A DNA stretch of 64,000 bases from Bacteroides luti (lineage in GTDB: Bacteria; Bacteroidota; Bacteroidia; Bacteroidales; Bacteroidaceae): positions 1 through 64,000 of the forward strand of contig NZ_FQTV01000009.1 in the NCBI RefSeq assembly GCF_900128905.1. Reading direction: 5' to 3'. The notes under the pieces are model-generated. The model saw only the letters and a list, made by a program, of their open reading frames with translations. It made no database searches and was not told where the DNA came from. Position numbers and translations under genes: made by a program. This document shows, one piece after another, positions 61,276 through 64,000 of the stretch. The stretch's first letter is position 1; every line of letters begins with the position of its first letter.

Positions 61276-61998
61276 CTATTTACTATTCAAAATATTTTTA
61301 GAAATAAACTCATCGAAAAGATAATCCCGGAAACTATTACCAATAGGTATTTTTTGGTTGCCGATAAGAATATCATTATTATCCAGAGAATCAATATGCT
61401 CAAAATTCACAATATACGACTTGCTAACCCGGATAAAAATATTCTGTGGTAACTGCTCATAGATATTCTTCAGATTAATAGCAGTAATAATCTTCGCATC
61501 CTGAGTATAAATCACTACGTAGTCTTTTAGTCCTTCGATATAACGTATATCCTTAAAGTAGATCTTAAAAATGCGTCGTTCCGACTTTACAAAAATAAAA
61601 TCCTTTTCAACAGACTCTATTTGACTGTTTACTTTGGATTGCAACATTTCATGATATGAGAAAGCTTTATCAACAGCTTTTTGAAAGCGACTGAAAGTAA
61701 CCGGTTTCAAGAGATAATCGATGGCATCTACTTCATAACTGTCTAAAGCATATTCTGCATAAGCTGTTGTGAAAATAACAAGTGTATTCTCTGATATTGT
61801 TTTGGCAAACTCTATACCATTGGTTCCGGGCATTTGAATATCGAGAAAAACAAGATCTACAGATTCTGTATCCATAAACTTAGCTGCAACATTTGCACTA
61901 TTCAGACTAGCTAATAAATTCAAACCTTTTATCTTCTTGACCAGAAGCCCCATTCCTTCTCTGGCTAGAGGTTCGTCATCAATCACAATACAATTCAT
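61276..61998 (-). CDS. LytTR-type response regulator
   Basis: A 240-residue two-component regulator. The receiver domain has acidic pair D7/D8 and phosphoacceptor D53 in VFLDIQMPG, with K near 99 in LLKPVTF. From about residue 135 is a LytTR DNA-binding domain (FIFVKSERRIFKIYFKDIRYIEGLKDY, read as two parts, and SYIVNFEHID). It lies 12 bp after its sensor kinase gene and should be its partner. Targets unknown; LytTR proteins usually bind paired repeats upstream of envelope genes. Confidence 0.95.
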   Translation of the reverse strand: MNCIVIDDEPLAREGMGLLVKKIKGLNLLASLNSANVAAKFMDTESVDLVFLDIQMPGTNGIEFAKTISENTLVIFTTAYAEYALDSYEVDAIDYLLKPVTFSRFQKAVDKAFSYHEMLQSKVNSQIESVEKDFIFVKSERRIFKIYFKDIRYIEGLKDYVVIYTQDAKIITAINLKNIYEQLPQNIFIRVSKSYIVNFEHIDSLDNNDILIGNQKIPIGNSFRDYLFDEFISKNILNSK

Positions 61999-62010
61999 GT
62001 CAGTCGTATT

Positions 62011-63075
62011 TTAAAGAATCAAGCACAAGTTTACTTGATAAGTCTTTTCATCTTCTTTTATATCAAGAGTATATTTCTCATTGTAAATTAATTCAAGACG
62101 CCTTTTTACATTAGCAAGTCCCAGGCCACCACTCTTTTGCGGTTTTATTTTCTTGTCTGGTTTTGAATTAATGCATACAAAATATAAGATACTTCTTTCT
62201 ACTTCAAAACTGAGGTAAATGTAAGATTTATTTTCCGAATCTAAACTATATTTAGCTGCATTCTCCACAAAAGGTATAAATAACAAAGGAGGAATAAGCT
62301 GATTGGCGATATCTCCTTTTGTTGATATACTGAACTCAAAATTGTCTCTCCGTATCTTTTCCAGGTTCAGATAGTCGGTAAGAAAGTGAATATCTGCATT
62401 CAGAAATATTTGCTCTTTCACACTATCATATAACTGAAAGCGAATTAAATCACTTAATCTGGTGAGTACCTGCGAAGCTCTTTCGGGATCCGTTTGTGTT
62501 AATACATTCACATTATTCAATGTATTGAATAGAAAGTGCGGATTAACTTGTTTCTTCAGTTGTTCCAGTTCCGATTCTATAGTAGCCTTTTCTAACTCAT
62601 GAATCCGGTTTGTATCTCTCATCCACTGTTGAAGGAGCTTGAAAAAAGTAGATGGACCTATAAACACAGTAAAAATAAAGCAAAACCCTAAAAGATTAAC
62701 CATCATATCGGGAATATTGAATGGTCTGTGAATTAATTCATAGGGTCTTAATATAGAATATTCCACACTTAGAAAAAAGAAGTAGGTGCCTAGTGTAACT
62801 CCTGCCATGGCAAACAGATACAAAGCCGCTCGCTCACGGAATAACAATTTAGGAACCAATACATACATATTAAGATAGATGATTCCCACAAAGTAATTGA
62901 ACATGGCAGCATTAACATATATGTCCCAATTGCCGGTATAATTTTTCTTTGTATCGGTAAGGATAAATCCTAAGACAAACAATATCAGAGATATATGATG
63001 TAATCCTCTGTACTTTCTGTTTGTGGCAAAGTTTGTTAGAAAATCTTTTGAGAAATCGTTTATCTTACTTTTCAT
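62011..63075 (-). CDS. Sensor histidine kinase, LytS/YehU type
   Basis: A 354-residue membrane kinase. Four hydrophobic spans lie in the first 145 residues (about 28-43, 57-78, 84-105 and 125-147). The His_kinase domain begins with QVNPHFLFNTLNN, where H180 is the likely phosphorylation site, and the ATP-binding part shows PPLLFIPFVENAAKYSL and GLGLANVKRRLEL. It has no large sensor domain, so it probably senses through its membrane part or a partner. It starts 2 bp after the DUF4249 gene and is followed by the LytTR regulator 12 bp later. Confidence 0.95.
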   Translation of the reverse strand: MKSKINDFSKDFLTNFATNRKYRGLHHISLILFVLGFILTDTKKNYTGNWDIYVNAAMFNYFVGIIYLNMYVLVPKLLFRERAALYLFAMAGVTLGTYFFFLSVEYSILRPYELIHRPFNIPDMMVNLLGFCFIFTVFIGPSTFFKLLQQWMRDTNRIHELEKATIESELEQLKKQVNPHFLFNTLNNVNVLTQTDPERASQVLTRLSDLIRFQLYDSVKEQIFLNADIHFLTDYLNLEKIRRDNFEFSISTKGDIANQLIPPLLFIPFVENAAKYSLDSENKSYIYLSFEVERSILYFVCINSKPDKKIKPQKSGGLGLANVKRRLELIYNEKYTLDIKEDEKTYQVNLCLIL

Positions 63076-63077
63076 CC

Positions 63078-64000
63078 TTAATCTTGTTTTGGAGCCACGT
63101 CTCTAGCTTCCGATATGGCAAAAGCTGCAAAGTAGCCCACTCCTCCATTTGAAATATTTGTTTCGATATTGCTTAACGGTCCGCCAAAGAAGGGATCTTC
63201 GCCATCTTTTTCAAACTGGCACTGCTGTAAGAATCTGTAATATCCTTTAGTTATATGGCATAATTCAAATTTTACGGAATCATTGTCGGCCATAAAAGTC
63301 ATATTCTTTATATCGTCGTCACTAAATTTACTTTTATCCTTTACATCAGGGAAATATTCAATTGGTAATCCATTTATATACTGACCATTTACACTTGTGT
63401 CATCAAAAACTATATATCTGCTTATTTTATTGTATATAGAGTCGTTTATCTGATAACGGCACAAGTAATAATCCTCATCAGAAGAATCCTGTGCATACAA
63501 ATTTACAGAAAAATAGTTATACTGAGAAACCAATTGTCTCTTTATGTTGATAGAGTCCAGAGATACTTTGCTTTCCATATAAGCGGAAGACGTGTATTCC
63601 TCATTAACTCCATCGCTATTATAATCTACTTCAACTTTCAGTTTATAAGTATTTCCCGGAATACCTGCCATCTTGGTGGTAGTTTTGTATAGTCCAGGAG
63701 TATCACTAACTTCTGTCAGTGTATATACATTATTGCCCGAAGTTATAGTAACTTTTGCTCTCGAAATCTTTGGATTAGTCTTATTGTCAAAATAGCCGGC
63801 TGAACTGCTAATGTGTATTTCCTGATATGTAAGTTGATCTGTAATTGTACCATAAATAACAATAACAGGTTTTGAGTTGTCGGTATCTATATCGATAGTC
63901 TCGGTACAGCCTGTAAATGTCAGTAGTAAGAATACTGATAATAACCCTAATACGTATGAAGAGTAATTATAGCATTTTGAAATGCTTGAAAAAGAACTAT
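63078..64000 (-). CDS. DUF4249-like lipoprotein, 5' end outside the window
   Basis: The frame is open from the window edge, so the gene continues beyond 64000; the internal ATG at 63671 is not the true start. Reading down from the edge, a hydrophobic segment (VLGLLSVFLLLTFTGC) ends in a lipobox cysteine coded at 63906-63908. The mature part reads VIYGTITDQLTY, then AKVTITSGNNVYTLTEV, a beta-rich opening typical of DUF4249 lipoproteins of Bacteroidetes. These often accompany TonB-dependent receptors, which may lie just outside the window. The stop codon is 2 bp from the kinase start, so it is co-transcribed with the two-component system. Confidence 0.8.
   Translation of the reverse strand, partial: SSFSSISKCYNYSSYVLGLLSVFLLLTFTGCTETIDIDTDNSKPVIVIYGTITDQLTYQEIHISSSAGYFDNKTNPKISRAKVTITSGNNVYTLTEVSDTPGLYKTTTKMAGIPGNTYKLKVEVDYNSDGVNEEYTSSAYMESKVSLDSINIKRQLVSQYNYFSVNLYAQDSSDEDYYLCRYQINDSIYNKISRYIVFDDTSVNGQYINGLPIEYFPDVKDKSKFSDDDIKNMTFMADNDSVKFELCHITKGYYRFLQQCQFEKDGEDPFFGGPLSNIETNISNGGVGYFAAFAISEARDVAPKQD

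Noticed and set aside
63078..63671. Complete 197-codon gene starting at the ATG at 63671
   Set aside because: The frame stays open to the window edge and includes a lipobox signal sequence and a DUF4249-like N-terminal domain, so the gene is longer and only partly in the window.

Overview
The window is chromosomal DNA from a member of the Bacteroidales, most likely Bacteroides or a close relative. This rests on AT-rich sequence, promoters that fit the Bacteroidetes pattern TTTG-N19-TAnnTTTG, weak or absent Shine-Dalgarno sequences, and typical family content: NigD-like lipoprotein, DUF4249, DUF5683, DUF3822, DUF4834, DUF6057, a GH97 enzyme, a BspA-like leucine-rich repeat protein, LytTR/LytS signalling and an outer-membrane barrel protein. 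No phage, conjugative element, transposase or CRISPR array is visible. Most genes are core housekeeping genes.

Layout. 0.3-4.7 kb (-): dnaE, trxA and a small acidic protein. 4.9-6.7 kb (+): psd and pssA, the two enzymes that make phosphatidylethanolamine, plus a DUF4834 membrane protein. 6.7-8.9 kb: tadA with a small upstream gene, then YraN, MmcQ/YjbR and birA. 9-12 kb: a TPR protein, pyrH, aroA. 12.3-14.3 kb: an HD phosphohydrolase and a leucine-rich repeat gene bracketed by a 17-bp direct repeat. 14.5-17.7 kb: a convergent pair, M23 and M1 peptidases. 17.8-22.9 kb (+): DUF6057 membrane protein, CxxCH lipoprotein and GH97 alpha-galactosidase-like enzyme. 23-26 kb (-): a YczE/YitT-cytidylate-kinase-like fusion, tRNA-Pro(GGG), aroB. 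26-33.3 kb: outer-membrane barrel, cardiolipin synthase, rsmD, DUF3822, RecD-like helicase. 33.8-34.9 kb: ECF sigma factor with a four-TM partner. 35-44.4 kb: alaS, a promoter with a tiny ORF, merR, then a (-) cluster parA-parB-DUF5683-lytic transglycosylase-rel. 44.8-47.6 kb (+): surE, lpxB, NigD-like lipoprotein. 47.7-51 kb (-): rsfS-ftsH-cdsA. 51.2-52 kb: tRNA-Gln(CTG) followed by a repeat-rich noncoding stretch. 52-56.2 kb (-): DUF349 protein, mgtE, rsmA. 56.2-58.7 kb (+): YbhN-like flippase and pepD. 58.9-61.2 kb (-): metallo-beta-lactamase fold, SDR and creatininase family genes. 61.3-64 kb (-): LytTR response regulator, LytS-type kinase and a DUF4249 lipoprotein that runs off the right edge.

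The least explained signals are noncoding. (1) Four GTAC-centred palindromes lie exactly 22 bp apart at 51421-51497; relatives of the same motif occur at 44653/44697 (44 bp apart, twice 22) and 23049/23071 (22 bp apart). (2) TGCTAGAT repeats with a perfect hairpin lie at 51721-51824. (3) GTGAGGGAT repeats occur at two loci. (4) A 17-bp perfect direct repeat flanks the leucine-rich repeat gene, one copy being the 3' end of the HD gene, as if a cassette had been added there. Among proteins, the DUF6057/heme-motif lipoprotein/GH97 cluster and the membrane-kinase fusion are the least characterised. All family calls come from reading the sequence and from memory of the families; no database search was run.
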